Positions 36,085 through 46,045 of a stretch of 49,510 bases of DNA are shown piece after piece (position 1 is the first letter of the stretch; each line of letters begins with the position of its first letter). The position numbers were made by a program, and so were the translations under genes. Below the pieces are notes generated by a model. The model was not told where the DNA came from. It did no database searches and worked only from the letters and a program-made list of their open reading frames with translations. Source of the stretch: an uncultured Schlesneria sp. (GTDB lineage: Bacteria > Planctomycetota > Planctomycetia > Planctomycetales > Planctomycetaceae). The stretch spans positions 1 through 49,510 of the forward strand of contig CAILLA010000218.1 of assembly GCA_903834925.1 (NCBI GenBank), in the 5' to 3' direction.

Positions 36085-38586
36085 TCAAGGTTTTGCCAAG
36101 AATTCGTCGAGATTCAGCAGGACATTACCTACGACGGTCCACGCCGCCGCATCAAGGGAATTTGTACCTTCAGGAAGTGGCCCAATCGGTTTGGTTGCCA
36201 GTGAGGTTGCTTTCGAGGGATCAGCGGAAAGCGAAGCGCGGACGGTGTCAAATAGAGAAACCAATCTCTGCGACTCTTCCTCTGTCGGTTTGCGGGTTAA
36301 CGCCAGGCGGAGTCCATAGGAGACGCGTGATGCGATCGTGTCTCCACCTTCTTGAAGAATTCGCCGACCCATTGCCTGTGCGGCTTCGACATAGACCTGA
36401 TCGTTCAATGTGACGAGTGCCTGCAACGGCGTATTTGTTCTTATTCGTCGCAGACTACAAACGCTTCGTTCAGGTGCGTCGAACGTGATCATCGAAGGGT
36501 AGGGGAGATTGCGTCGCCACTTTGTATAGAGTGCTCGTCGATAACGATCTTCTCCGCGACTCGTTTCCCAGTCGGTACTGGCACCGAATGCCGCTGCCAG
36601 TCCATTGACCGGTTGAAGAGGATGAACCGGTGGGCCATACATCTTCGGACTGAATAAACCAGATACAAACAACGCCTGATCGCGGACGGTTTCTGCGGGC
36701 AGACGGACTCGGGGGCCTCGTGCAATCAGGCGATTCAATGGGTCGCGTGCTGAAAGTTCTTCAGTCACTTCGGAAGATTGGCGATAAGCGGCAGATGTGA
36801 CGAGTTTTTTCAACAGTTGTTTCGAATCCCAACCTGTTCGAATGAATTCCGTGGCGAGCCAGTCGAGTAGCTCATGGTGCGATGGTGGCTCGCCCTGGTT
36901 ACCGAATTCTTCACTCGATTCGACCAGGCCAATCCCAAAAAGTTCTTGCCAGAAGCGATTCACTGCGACGCGCGAAGTCAGTGGGTTTTCAGAATCAACA
37001 ATCCAACGGGCAAACCCTAAGCGGTCAAGTTTTGTTCCGGCCGGTACGGGATGCAGAGCGATGGGAACACCGGGTTCAACGACTTCTCCTTTGTTTTGAA
37101 ACTCGCCCCGAATCGCAACGTGGGTTGGTCGCGCGGGGCCTTCTTTCATCACGAGGGTCGTCGTAGCGACTTTGTCCAGTTCTGCCTGAGCTGCATTGAC
37201 GTCCGCTTGCCGGGCCGTCCATTCGACTGATGTCTTACGATGGTGGGCGACGATTTTGTCCTGCTGATCTTTACTCCGCTGATCAGTTGCCAAGGTGATG
37301 ATTTCGGCGATTTCTTTCGGCAGACCGGCTCGGTCGACCCCTTTTTCCCATTCGCCCCGAAGTGAGTCAACACGTTGGGTTTCGTCCGCCAGTCGTGATC
37401 GAGTGTCGGACAACCGTGAAACACAGATTGCGCGATCGGCGTCGCGTCCAACCCAGGCGGTCTCCAGCACCGGGGGTTCGCTGTTGTTGTCTTCGGTGGA
37501 ATTAAAGATTGCGAAGACCTGGTAATACTCCTTTTGCGAAAACGGATCATATTTATGACTGTGGCATTGAGCACAACCATAGGTTGTCCCCATCCAGACC
37601 TGCATGGTCGTGTTCACTCGGTCGACGACGGACGCATGTCGGTATTCTTCAGCATTTGAGCCACCTTCGGTATTGTTCGTTGTGTTTCGATGAAAGCCGC
37701 TGGCGATTCGTTGTGAATCCGTCGCATCAGGGAGTAAATCTCCGGCCAGCATTTCGATCGTAAATTGGTCATAACTCAGATTGGAGTTCAGCGCCTCGAT
37801 CAACCAGTCTCGCCAGCGCCAGATCGTGCGCGGGGGATCGTGAATGTATCCCTGAGAATCTCCATAGCGTGCGAGGTCGAGCCAGACAGAGGCCCACCGC
37901 TCGCCAAAGTTCGGCGAAGCAAGCAACCGGTCGACAAGACGTTCATAGGCATCTGGTCTTGCGTCTTCGAGAAAGCGGTCCGTCTCTTCGATCGACGGTG
38001 GGAGTCCCGTGAGATCGAGGGAAACGCGACGCACAAGCGATCCTCGTTCAGCGGCGCGAGTGGGACACAGTTTCTCTTGATTGAGTCGAGCGAAAATGAA
38101 TTGATCAACCTCACCATTCGGCCAGGTCAAATCACTCATCACAGGGAGAATTGGGCGATTCGGCTTGAGATAGGCCCAATGTTTTGAATAGTCTGCATTC
38201 TGGGTGATCCATTTTCGCAGAATCTCGGTCTCGGCCGCAGTCAGCCTTTTTCCAGTTTCCCTCGGCGGCATAGCGACTGCGGGATCTGCTGACGTGATCC
38301 GAGCGATCAACTCGCTTTGTTCAGGATTTCCAGGAATGATTGCGCGAGTCCCCGTGGGAAGCTCACTAAGGGCACTCGTGCGATCATCAAGTTTCAGATT
38401 TCCCTGTCGGGCGTGCTCGTCGGGACCATGACATTGAAAACAATTCTTTGACAGGATTGGACGAACATCTTTTGCATAACTGATCTTGCTACTTGAATCG
38501 TCTCCTGACGCACCGATTGGCAAAACACCTAAAAGGAGAACCGCAACTTCGACGAATCTGTAGAGGATCGCATCAGTCGAACGCAT
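36085..38586 (-). CDS. PSCyt1/DUF1549/DUF1553 cytochrome-like protein
   Basis: An 833-residue exported protein with the standard three-part layout. After the signal peptide comes a PSCyt1 domain with heme-binding CXXCH (NCFQCHGPDEHARQGNLKLD, near residue 53). Then DUF1549 with a second CXXCH (GCAQCHSHKYDPFS) and, after a coiled-coil-like spacer, DUF1553 with RVAVNRFWQELFGIGLV and LFSPKMYGPPVHPLQP. First gene of a two-gene operon with DUF1501. Such pairs are highly expanded in planctomycetes and are suspected to act in carbohydrate breakdown or surface electron transfer, without proof. Both heme motifs are intact here, unlike the CX4CH variant at 19113. Confidence 0.93.
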   Translation of the reverse strand: MRSTDAILYRFVEVAVLLLGVLPIGASGDDSSSKISYAKDVRPILSKNCFQCHGPDEHARQGNLKLDDRTSALSELPTGTRAIIPGNPEQSELIARITSADPAVAMPPRETGKRLTAAETEILRKWITQNADYSKHWAYLKPNRPILPVMSDLTWPNGEVDQFIFARLNQEKLCPTRAAERGSLVRRVSLDLTGLPPSIEETDRFLEDARPDAYERLVDRLLASPNFGERWASVWLDLARYGDSQGYIHDPPRTIWRWRDWLIEALNSNLSYDQFTIEMLAGDLLPDATDSQRIASGFHRNTTNNTEGGSNAEEYRHASVVDRVNTTMQVWMGTTYGCAQCHSHKYDPFSQKEYYQVFAIFNSTEDNNSEPPVLETAWVGRDADRAICVSRLSDTRSRLADETQRVDSLRGEWEKGVDRAGLPKEIAEIITLATDQRSKDQQDKIVAHHRKTSVEWTARQADVNAAQAELDKVATTTLVMKEGPARPTHVAIRGEFQNKGEVVEPGVPIALHPVPAGTKLDRLGFARWIVDSENPLTSRVAVNRFWQELFGIGLVESSEEFGNQGEPPSHHELLDWLATEFIRTGWDSKQLLKKLVTSAAYRQSSEVTEELSARDPLNRLIARGPRVRLPAETVRDQALFVSGLFSPKMYGPPVHPLQPVNGLAAAFGASTDWETSRGEDRYRRALYTKWRRNLPYPSMITFDAPERSVCSLRRIRTNTPLQALVTLNDQVYVEAAQAMGRRILQEGGDTIASRVSYGLRLALTRKPTEEESQRLVSLFDTVRASLSADPSKATSLATKPIGPLPEGTNSLDAAAWTVVGNVLLNLDEFLAKP

Positions 38587-38757
38587 GTGCGGAGTCCCTT
38601 CGATTGAAGCAATGACATGAATCGTGATGAGACTTCCTTCTCAACACGATTCAAAAATAACAGGGCCATACACAAGGGCTCGGCGAAAAATCGATTGAAA
38701 CTCCGCTTTCATTTAACGACTGTTTTCATCGGAATCGATTCGAATCGTTGATATCGA

Positions 38758-40176
38758 CTATTTCCCAAACGATTGCAGGGCATATTGGGCACCACGGAAG
38801 GCAGAAAGCTGTGCCGCTTTGGTTTGGAGAACTTGCTTGTAGAATGCCGTGGCGTTGGCTTTGTCATTGGCCGCATAGCGCCGCTCGGCGATAAAGAAGT
38901 AAGCTTCACAACGCTGTGCGTTTTTCATTTTCGGGTCGGCGGTCGCTGTAACGAAATTATCGAGTTGCTGCTCCGAGAGCTTTCCACCGAGGAACAAAAC
39001 GAGCGCATCGATCCAATCTCGGTCCTTTTCAGGTTTACTAGCACTCGCCGCAGCGATGTCGGTTACGGCGTCGGGTTTACCCGAGAGAACCAGCGACCAT
39101 AAAAGCCATGGGTTCAAGTATCGTGTCGCCTTGGGGTCAATTTGAATGGCTTGAGTGAACGCTTCCGTTGCGCCAGGAAAATCTTTGGAAAAGAATTTTG
39201 CAAAACCAAGATCGGCGTGTGCCACGGGGTTTTGTGGCTGCAGTCGAATCGCTTGCGTGTAGTCTTCGATGGCTCCGGCCGTGTTTCCCTGCGAAAGTCG
39301 ACAAGTCCCCCGAAGGCTTGTGAACAGCGGATTGTTCGGTTCAATGCTGATGGCTTTTGTGAAATCCCGTTCGGCATCAGTGAGTTGACCTACACCTTGA
39401 TAGGTATATCCGCGGTTCGTGTAGGCTACTGCGAAATTTTTGTCGATTTCCAGGGCTTTGTTAAAGTCGTTGACCGCTTCTTGCGGTTTACCCTGTTGTT
39501 GGTTGAACAAACCTCGATTGTTGTAGACCAGGTGGTTATTCGGGAACGTTTCAATCGCTGCGGTGAACGCAGCTAATGCTTTATCCGGTTGGCCTGAAAC
39601 GTTGTAAGTTTCGGCCAGCCCGACGTGTGATCCTAAATGTCCTGGAAAACTCTTGATCGCCGCCTGGTAGTCTTCGATTGCGGCGTTCAAGTCCTTGAGG
39701 TGAATATAAGCGGCCGCACGCTGGTATAGGACGTTTGCTTTCTGCTCAGGGTTGAGATTTGCTCGATTGAGGACATTTTTCGTGGCAACATCGACCGCAA
39801 CGAGTGCGTGTTCTTTTTTATCTTCCATGTTTGCCAGGGCAATCATGCCGTACAAATACGGAAGATAATAGTTGATTTCAGAGCTTCCACCGATTTTGAG
39901 AGATTCGCGTGCGTCTTGTATCCCTTCGCGTAATTCGGCGATATCGCGTTTAAACACACCTAGTTCGACTCGCGAACTGGCGCGAAGGTACATGGCGACA
40001 TGATCCTTCGGATTCTGTGCGAGAACTTTGGTCGTCAATTCTTTGCATTTGGCAAAGTCAGCCTGTTGATAAGCGGCCTCGGCATCTGCCTTCATCTTGT
40101 CGTGTTCGGCATTGGGTTGAGCCGCAGCGAATGATCCCCAACACAGAACGAGCACGATCCAATATCGACGAAACAT
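38758..40176 (-). CDS. Secreted TPR-repeat protein
   Basis: A 472-residue protein with a signal peptide (MFRRYWIVLVLCWGSFAAAQ) and about eight tetratricopeptide units; clear ones are VYNNRGLFNQQQGKPQEAVN, AYTNRGYTYQGVGQLTDAER and HADLGFAKFFSKDFPGATEA. It presumably works as a periplasmic or surface scaffold. ATG at 40176 has GGAG 7 nt upstream. A 171-bp gap separates it from the DUF1549 gene downstream, so co-transcription is uncertain. It is divergent from nusA. Confidence 0.9.
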   Translation of the reverse strand: MFRRYWIVLVLCWGSFAAAQPNAEHDKMKADAEAAYQQADFAKCKELTTKVLAQNPKDHVAMYLRASSRVELGVFKRDIAELREGIQDARESLKIGGSSEINYYLPYLYGMIALANMEDKKEHALVAVDVATKNVLNRANLNPEQKANVLYQRAAAYIHLKDLNAAIEDYQAAIKSFPGHLGSHVGLAETYNVSGQPDKALAAFTAAIETFPNNHLVYNNRGLFNQQQGKPQEAVNDFNKALEIDKNFAVAYTNRGYTYQGVGQLTDAERDFTKAISIEPNNPLFTSLRGTCRLSQGNTAGAIEDYTQAIRLQPQNPVAHADLGFAKFFSKDFPGATEAFTQAIQIDPKATRYLNPWLLWSLVLSGKPDAVTDIAAASASKPEKDRDWIDALVLFLGGKLSEQQLDNFVTATADPKMKNAQRCEAYFFIAERRYAANDKANATAFYKQVLQTKAAQLSAFRGAQYALQSFGK

Positions 40177-40407
40177 GGGTTACTCCAAGAGTTGGCTGGC
40201 CATTAAATTACCTCTGCAATCGCATGATTCAATCCGGAACAGGCCATTGCGTCAACATGTCCTGAGAATATTGCCTGCGGAAAAGTGTATGGCTATCTAC
40301 CGCCTGGACTTGGTATTGGCCAATCAACACGCGAATCCAATTGAAATCGGAATCATCCAATTGACTCAAATCCATACTTAAACCGTGATCGAACTCGTTG
40401 GAACTCC

Positions 40408-40436
40408 TTGACATGACGAGCCACGGTCAGTATCGT
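40408..40436 (+). promoter_or_regulatory. Candidate sigma-70-like promoter of nusA
   Basis: A perfect -35 TTGACA (40408-40413), a 17-bp spacer and a fair -10 TATCGT (40431-40436). Transcription would produce a leader of about 330 nt before the nusA start. Confidence 0.45.
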
Positions 40437-40674
40437 CAGTGTCGCACGGAAGGGATGTTCCTCTGCATGTCGACAGACACAATTAGCAGTCTGAGGCGAA
40501 TTTGGGTGGGTGAGCGTCCATGAAGTGTGGTTTTGAGTCTCAGCTTTTATGCGGAGTCAATTTCCATGTAGCCTGAAAAAACGACAGGTTCCTGGTCGGC
40601 ACCGCGATTTGCAATCGGAGCACCGGTTGTGGGTTGGTGTCATGGTCGGCTCTAACGAGTTCGGCTGCGAACGA

Positions 40675-40705
40675 AGTGGGACTTGTGCCCGCTTTTTTTG
40701 TTTTT
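40675..40705 (+). terminator. Terminator-like hairpin in the nusA leader
   Basis: agtggg (40675-40680) pairs with cccgct (40688-40693, one G-T wobble) and is followed by a long T-rich run (ttttttgttttt). It lies 67 bp before the nusA start, so it may act as an attenuator. A small hairpin (gttcg/cgaac) stands just upstream. NusA acts on such hairpins, so feedback control is plausible but not shown. Confidence 0.45.
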
Positions 40706-40771
40706 AGAGATGGAACTTGTGGTGGTTGCTTGTTGTGGCGGTTTTCGCCGCTGGGTTGTAAAGGTAGTGCA

Positions 40772-42136
40772 ATGAACGGTCCCGAACTCTTGCGAATCGT
40801 CGATGCGATTCACAGAGATAAGAGTATTGACAAGGAGATCGTGTTCGAAGGGATCGAGCAGGCGATCCTTTCGGCGGCGCGCAAACACTACGGTGAAGAG
40901 GAAACAATAGAAGTTCATGTTGATCGGGCTTCTGGGCATCCAACGGTTAAGACAAACGGTAAAGATGTTGATTCCGATGCGCTCGGCGAGCTTTTGGGTC
41001 GAATTTCTGCCCAAACCGCCAAGCAAGTTATGATTCAAAAGATTCGCGAAGCGGAGCGTGACTCCTTATTTGACGAATATGTCGATCAACGAAATCAGAT
41101 CGTCACGGGCACCGTGGCGAAACTCGAGGGCGGGTCGTCGATCGTTAATTTAGGAAAAGTTGAGGGTTTGTTGCCACGGGGCGAGCAAATTCCTGGTGAG
41201 GGCTTTCGTGTTGGCGACAGAGTTCGTGCGATCGTTCTTGAGGTTCGAAAATCCGGTAGCCGGGTCAAGATTATCCTTTCGCGAACCCACGTCGAGTTCG
41301 TTCGCCGGCTGTTTGAACTTGAGATTCCCGAAGTTTCGGAAAGAATTATCGAAGTTCGGTCGCTGGCGCGTGAAGCGGGATACCGGTCCAAAGTCGCGGT
41401 CAGCTGTATCGACAATAACATTGACGCTGTTGGTGCGTGTGTTGGTATTCGTGGTGCTCGAATCAAGAACATTACTGGCGAACTCGGCGACGAAAAGATC
41501 GATATTGTTCGCTGGAATGACTCTCTGCAGGTGCTTGTTCCAAATGCATTGCAACCGGCTGAAGTTGAGGACGTGATCCTTTGTCCGATGCTCGGTCGCG
41601 TGATTGTGCTTGTTCGTGATGATCAGTTGTCGTTGGCAATCGGGAAACGCGGCCAAAATGTCCGCCTGGCTTCCAAGTTGGTTGGCTGGGATATCGAGGT
41701 GATGACTCGTGAAGAGTTGGACGAGCAGCTTGAGCGTGCCGTTCAGGCGTTTTCCGAGACCCCTGACGTCACAGCCGATTTAGCGGAAAGCCTTGTGGCA
41801 CAAGGGTTTCTTAGCTTTGATGACCTGTCTGTTATCGAGCCAGATCAGCTAGCCGAAATGGGGGGGCTGACTGAAGATCAATGCGACGCGATTGTGGCTC
41901 ATGCTGAAAAAGAGAGTGAGCGACTTGAGTTGGAGCAGCGTCAACGTCGTGCTCAGGAGAAAGCTCAGGAGCATGACCGGTTCGACCAGGAGCGTCGAAA
42001 ACCAGCCGACAAGCCCAAGCCTGCTGTTGAGGCATCCAATGGTACTGCCAGTTCAAATGGCGAATCTAGTGGTGCGAAGACTGATCTCGTCGGCTCGAGT
42101 GGTGATCATGATGCAGAACAGCAGCCGGCCCCGTAG
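40772..42136 (+). CDS. nusA: Transcription termination/antitermination factor NusA
   Basis: A 454-residue NusA that binds RNA polymerase and nascent RNA to control pausing, termination and antitermination. The N-terminal polymerase-binding domain ([20 protein letters not shown]) is followed by an S1 domain ([20 protein letters not shown]), then KH domains with [15 protein letters not shown] and [20 protein letters not shown]. Next is one helical repeat ([20 protein letters not shown]) and a polar, Lys/Asp-rich tail. ATG at 40772 has AAAGG 7 nt upstream. infB follows after 400 bp. Confidence 0.96.
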   Translation: MNGPELLRIVDAIHRDKSIDKEIVFEGIEQAILSAARKHYGEEETIEVHVDRASGHPTVKTNGKDVDSDALGELLGRISAQTAKQVMIQKIREAERDSLFDEYVDQRNQIVTGTVAKLEGGSSIVNLGKVEGLLPRGEQIPGEGFRVGDRVRAIVLEVRKSGSRVKIILSRTHVEFVRRLFELEIPEVSERIIEVRSLAREAGYRSKVAVSCIDNNIDAVGACVGIRGARIKNITGELGDEKIDIVRWNDSLQVLVPNALQPAEVEDVILCPMLGRVIVLVRDDQLSLAIGKRGQNVRLASKLVGWDIEVMTREELDEQLERAVQAFSETPDVTADLAESLVAQGFLSFDDLSVIEPDQLAEMGGLTEDQCDAIVAHAEKESERLELEQRQRRAQEKAQEHDRFDQERRKPADKPKPAVEASNGTASSNGESSGAKTDLVGSSGDHDAEQQPAP

Positions 42137-42538
42137 GCTTTCTGATGACAAGGAATCACGTTAAGTTGGTGTTACGTAGTTATTGGAATCTGTTCGGAGA
42201 ATTTGGGACGCAAGCGTTTCGCGTGCGTTTTGCAAATGGCGAAAGCCTCTTTTAGGGAAACATTGAAGCCCGTAAGACAATGCCGATTTGGGTTGGCAGC
42301 CCGAAGTTCAACGTCGTCATCAGAAGGTTTATGGATGCAGGCGAACGTTCGCTTACTTAGTACGTGAGGTTTTTGCTTGAAATCGCACGACAAGTGGCGA
42401 CAAGTTTCGATGGCGTTTGAGAGAAATTGAATTCGGGCAAAGGTGTCTGGGGCTGAATGTGACGTCCCCGATGAACCCTTTGTCGTTGCAACAAAGCCGG
42501 GATCACCGGTCGGGCATTTCCCCACGAAGGACTCGCGT
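42137..42538. other. nusA-infB spacer
   Basis: About 400 bp with no gene; the ylxR and L7Ae-like genes found here in some bacteria are absent. It carries a terminator-like hairpin at 42208-42231, so infB probably has its own promoter in the remaining 300 bp. Confidence 0.55.
42208..42231 (+). terminator. Terminator-like hairpin after nusA
   Basis: acgcaagcg pairs with cgcgtgcgt (one mismatch) over a 3-nt loop and is followed by ttttg. About 70 bp after the nusA stop. Confidence 0.45.
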
Positions 42539-45469
42539 TTGAAAATCCGGATCTTCGCTCTTGCCAAAGAGCTTGATATCGATAGCAAATTATTGATCGA
42601 CTTCTGTGCCAAAGCCGGGATAACGATCAAGAATTCCGCATTGGCGAGCATCTCGCCGGAAGAGCGCGATCGGGTGATGGATATCATTCGATCAAATAGC
42701 TCTTCTCCCGCCCAAACGATTGCAGCACCTGCCGCGATCAACCCTGTGGTGTCGAGAGAGCCAGTTGTCGAATCGGCTGTTAAGTCGCGGCCGATTCGGG
42801 TCATGGGGGCGAAACCGCCGCTGATGGTCCCTCGATCAAGGCCAGTTGAATCCGCCACGCCCAAGGTTGTGGCTGTGGTCGAAGATCAGTTAACCAGGCC
42901 GACAGAAGCGAGTTCGGTAGCGTCGGAGGTTGTAATAACCCCTGAGCAGGTTATCGCCAGCGATGATGTTGAAGTGCCGATTCCTGTCGTGCATGAGGAT
43001 GTTCCGATCGAGATACCTCCGATCGCAGAACCAATCGAGATGGTAACGGAGGACGTTGAGGTTGTTGAGGTCTCGAAACTTACTCCTATTGAGCCGGTTG
43101 TTACGCCGCCGCTTCCTCAAGTCAAAATGACCACTCCAACATCAAGGCCTCGAGTATTATCACAAAGTGGAGATAAGGGGACGCTTGCTCCACCGCCACC
43201 TCCGGTTCGTTCTGATTTTGCGGCACCATCGGCACCGCAAAAATCGATGCGAGTAATGGTTTCACGAGGGACAGCAGATGTCGGAGGCGCAAAAGGCGCG
43301 GCAGCTGCAGCTCCGCCGCCGATCAAAAAAGCCAAAGCGGCAGGCCCTCTGATCGCGGAAATCCCACGTTTTAAAGCTCCGCCTTCAACCAAAGTACCGA
43401 AGCCTGAAGAAGCAACACCGCAGCGGCCGACACAGCGATTTAATGCGGACGGGCCTCCGAAGGACGCGCCGCTTGGGCCAATCATTCGTAAAAGGCCAGA
43501 AACCGCCAAGCCAAAAAAGCCAGGTGATGAAGAGCCTGAGGATTTGAAGGGCAAAAAGCACGTTGGTGGTGCTTCACTTCAAGATGCTCGGAACTTGCGC
43601 CGCAAGGTGTCTCTCAAGGATATCGACGAAGAAGAAGAACGAAGTGGTCGAGGCTCACGCGTCCGGCCGAAGCCGCAACGACGCTCGGGCCCTGTACCGC
43701 TGAAGTCAACTGCCGAACTAGAACTACCACTGACCGTCCGTTCGTTGTCGGAAGGGATCGGCCGTCCTGCGAAGTCGATTATGCAAATTCTCTGGCAGCG
43801 CGGAGACATGGTAACAATCAATTCAGCACTCGAAGAAGAAGTCGCCATTGAGGTCTGTCTCGAATTGGGCGTTGACTTGCAAATTCGGCACGAAAAGACG
43901 ATCGAGGAAGAGGTGACTGAAGTTGCCGAAGGTGAAGATCGGCCTGAAGACTTGCAGACGCGTCCCCCAATTATCACGATCCTTGGTCACGTTGATCACG
44001 GTAAAACGACCTTGGTCGACAAGTTGCGGTCGGCAAATGTCGCGGCGTCTGAGCACGGTGGAATTACGCAGCATATCGCCGCCTATCAGATCGAGCATAA
44101 TGGTCATAAGTTGACGTTTGTTGATACTCCGGGTCACGCCGCCTTCGGTGAGATGCGGGCTCGTGGTGCTACTGTAACCGATATCGTTGTTCTGGTTGTC
44201 GCAGCCAATGATGGTGTTATGCCGCAGACGATTGAGTGTATTTCGCATGCTCGTGCGGCGAATGTGCCGCTGGTCGTGGCGATGAACAAAGTTGACTTAC
44301 CTGACCGTAACGAGCAACGTGTGCTTACAGACTTGTCAGCACATAACGTGTTGGCTGCGGAATGGGGCGGCGACGTGGAAGTCATTCGGACCTCGGGCCT
44401 GACCGGACAGGGGTTGCCAGAACTTCTCGACACTTTATTGTTGACGGCAGAATTGCACGAGTTCAAAGCGAACCCCAATCGTCCCGCCTCGGGAACATGT
44501 CTGGAAGCCTTCCGAGACGAAGGTCGTGGTCCACTGGCCTGGCTGATCGTGCAGAAGGGTACGCTTCGCGTTGGCGACGTCGTCTTGTGTGGCGGAGCCT
44601 TTGGTCGTATTCGTGCGATGTACAACGAACGGGACGAAGAGCTTGAAGAAGCCTTGCCATCGACACCAGTCAAAGTAGCCGGATTGGATATTGTTCCTGG
44701 GCCTGGTGAGCAGTTTCTGGTGCTTCCCGATGTCGATGCTGCTCGTGAGGCGGCCGAAGAGCGACGTCAGAAGGGCCGTGCTTCAGTGCTCGCCAACATG
44801 GGCGGCAAGAGAACACTGGAAGACATCCTCAATGCGGCGGCCGAAGGTGAGATCCGGGACTTGGCGGTCATCATCAAGGCAGATACCCCAGGTTCATTGG
44901 AAGCAATTCGCAGCGAGTTGAATAAGTTCGAGCATCCAGAAGTACGCGTGAAGCTACTCCACCAGGGTGTGGGTGGTGTTAATGAAAGCGACGTTTATCT
45001 GGCATCTGCTTCAAACGCCGTAATCTTCGCCTTCCATGTCATTGCCGACAATCAGGCTCAACTGCTGGCTCAGCAGGAAGGGGTCGAGATTCGTCGTTAC
45101 AGTATTATTTACGAGGTGATGGACGAGATTCGCAAGATTCTTGAAGGGATGCTTAAGCCTGAACAGAGAGAAGTGGCCACGGGTCGAGCGATCGTCTTGC
45201 GAACGTTCAGTATCACTCGTTTCGGAACGATCGCCGGATGTCGTGTTCTCAACGGAACGATTGAACGATCCAGTCGTATTCATTTGATTCGCGAACAGCG
45301 AGTCATTAATACTTACGGTATCGCATCACTAAAACGTGAGAAGGAAGATGTCCGGGACGTTCGCGAGGGGATGGAATGCGGTATTCGATTAGAAAACTAC
45401 AACGACGTTAAAGAAGGGGATCTTCTGGAAGCGTTCAAGATCGAAGAAGTCAAGCGAAAGTTAGAATAA
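42539..45469 (+). CDS. infB: Translation initiation factor IF-2
   Basis: The GTPase that brings initiator tRNA to the 30S subunit. The start is set at TTG 42539: it places the conserved IF2_N opening KIRIFALAKELDIDSKLLID at residue 2 and has GAAGGA 7 nt upstream; the longer frame from 42443 has neither. The protein is 976 residues. A long Pro/Ala/Lys-rich linker follows the N-domain, then a second IF2_N (LPLTVRSLSEGIGRPAKSIM). The G domain has GHVDHGKTTL (from 483), GGITQHIAAYQ, DTPGHAAF and NKVDLP. Domains II-IV follow. In the G5 position it has SGLTGQG rather than the common SAKTG. Confidence 0.96.
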   Translation: MKIRIFALAKELDIDSKLLIDFCAKAGITIKNSALASISPEERDRVMDIIRSNSSSPAQTIAAPAAINPVVSREPVVESAVKSRPIRVMGAKPPLMVPRSRPVESATPKVVAVVEDQLTRPTEASSVASEVVITPEQVIASDDVEVPIPVVHEDVPIEIPPIAEPIEMVTEDVEVVEVSKLTPIEPVVTPPLPQVKMTTPTSRPRVLSQSGDKGTLAPPPPPVRSDFAAPSAPQKSMRVMVSRGTADVGGAKGAAAAAPPPIKKAKAAGPLIAEIPRFKAPPSTKVPKPEEATPQRPTQRFNADGPPKDAPLGPIIRKRPETAKPKKPGDEEPEDLKGKKHVGGASLQDARNLRRKVSLKDIDEEEERSGRGSRVRPKPQRRSGPVPLKSTAELELPLTVRSLSEGIGRPAKSIMQILWQRGDMVTINSALEEEVAIEVCLELGVDLQIRHEKTIEEEVTEVAEGEDRPEDLQTRPPIITILGHVDHGKTTLVDKLRSANVAASEHGGITQHIAAYQIEHNGHKLTFVDTPGHAAFGEMRARGATVTDIVVLVVAANDGVMPQTIECISHARAANVPLVVAMNKVDLPDRNEQRVLTDLSAHNVLAAEWGGDVEVIRTSGLTGQGLPELLDTLLLTAELHEFKANPNRPASGTCLEAFRDEGRGPLAWLIVQKGTLRVGDVVLCGGAFGRIRAMYNERDEELEEALPSTPVKVAGLDIVPGPGEQFLVLPDVDAAREAAEERRQKGRASVLANMGGKRTLEDILNAAAEGEIRDLAVIIKADTPGSLEAIRSELNKFEHPEVRVKLLHQGVGGVNESDVYLASASNAVIFAFHVIADNQAQLLAQQEGVEIRRYSIIYEVMDEIRKILEGMLKPEQREVATGRAIVLRTFSITRFGTIAGCRVLNGTIERSSRIHLIREQRVINTYGIASLKREKEDVRDVREGMECGIRLENYNDVKEGDLLEAFKIEEVKRKLE

Positions 45470-45489
45470 GTTTACGCCGTCCGTCGGTG

Positions 45490-45516
45490 AAAAGGGTCGC
45501 CAGAGGTGGCCCTTTT
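45490..45516 (+). terminator. Intrinsic terminator between infB and rbfA
   Basis: aaaagggtcgcc pairs with ggtggcccttttg through a 12-bp stem with two G-T wobbles and loop aga; the descending arm ends in tttt. It starts 21 bp after infB and ends 22 bp before the rbfA start, so it may weaken rbfA expression or act with a downstream promoter. Confidence 0.6.
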
Positions 45517-45537
45517 GCTCAATGAGTTTGGGGTTTC

Positions 45538-45999
45538 ATGAATACACGTCGCGTTGCCAAAGCCGCAGAAGCCATTCGAGAATCGGTCAGTATGACGATA
45601 CTCGTCGGGTTGCGGGATCCGCGCGTCAAGAATGTGACGGTTTTGCGAGCAGAAGTAAGCGGTGATTTACGGGCTGCCAAGATCTATGTTTCAGTGATGG
45701 GAGATGCAAAAACGCAGTCCTTGACGATGCATGGCCTTGAATCGGCCCGCGGCTTTATCCAGGCAAAAGTCGCGGATCGGTTACAAACGAAGAATACGCC
45801 GGTTCTTAAGTTTGTGCTTGACCCCGGCGTGAAATACAGCGCGGAAACGTCTCAGACGTTGCGCGAAGTCATGCCAGAAAGTTCCACAGCCAATGACGAT
45901 GTTGAAACGGATGATTCCGAGTTCGACAATGACATCGGCAACGTAGACGACGGCGAGGTTGACGACGAAAGCGTGTCCGGAAGTGCCGGCATGCGGTAA
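45538..45999 (+). CDS. rbfA: Ribosome-binding factor A
   Basis: Binds the 30S subunit during 16S rRNA maturation. The 153-residue protein begins MNTRRVAKAAEAIRESVSMT and contains the KH-like core (RDPRVKNVTVLRAEVSGDLR, AKIYVSVMG, ARGFIQAKVADRLQTKNTPV). The final 40 residues are an acidic tail (DDVETDDSEFDNDIGNVDDG). ATG at 45538 follows an intrinsic hairpin closely. The order infB-rbfA is the classical one. Confidence 0.94.
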   Translation: MNTRRVAKAAEAIRESVSMTILVGLRDPRVKNVTVLRAEVSGDLRAAKIYVSVMGDAKTQSLTMHGLESARGFIQAKVADRLQTKNTPVLKFVLDPGVKYSAETSQTLREVMPESSTANDDVETDDSEFDNDIGNVDDGEVDDESVSGSAGMR

Positions 46000-46045
46000 T
46001 CACAGTTCGTCGTAGTCAGTTCCAGAATGGAGTTGAGACAAGCCC

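Larger units (their letters stand above)
40177..40771. other. Divergent region upstream of nusA
   Basis: No gene is seen in these 595 bp; in particular rimP, which often precedes nusA, is absent. The stretch holds a candidate promoter (40408-40436) and a terminator-like leader hairpin (40675-40705) for nusA. The frame extending from nusA back to 40634 crosses that hairpin and is unlikely to be translated. Confidence 0.55.

Noticed and set aside
40621-40771. Possible tRNA gene before nusA
   Set aside because: A tRNA sometimes precedes nusA, but no cloverleaf or GTTCGA-type T-loop with matching arms could be drawn; the hairpin with T-run fits a terminator better.
42443-42538. Longer IF-2 start at 42443
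   Set aside because: No ribosome binding site, and IF-2 normally begins at the KIRIFALAKEL sequence, which is at 42539.
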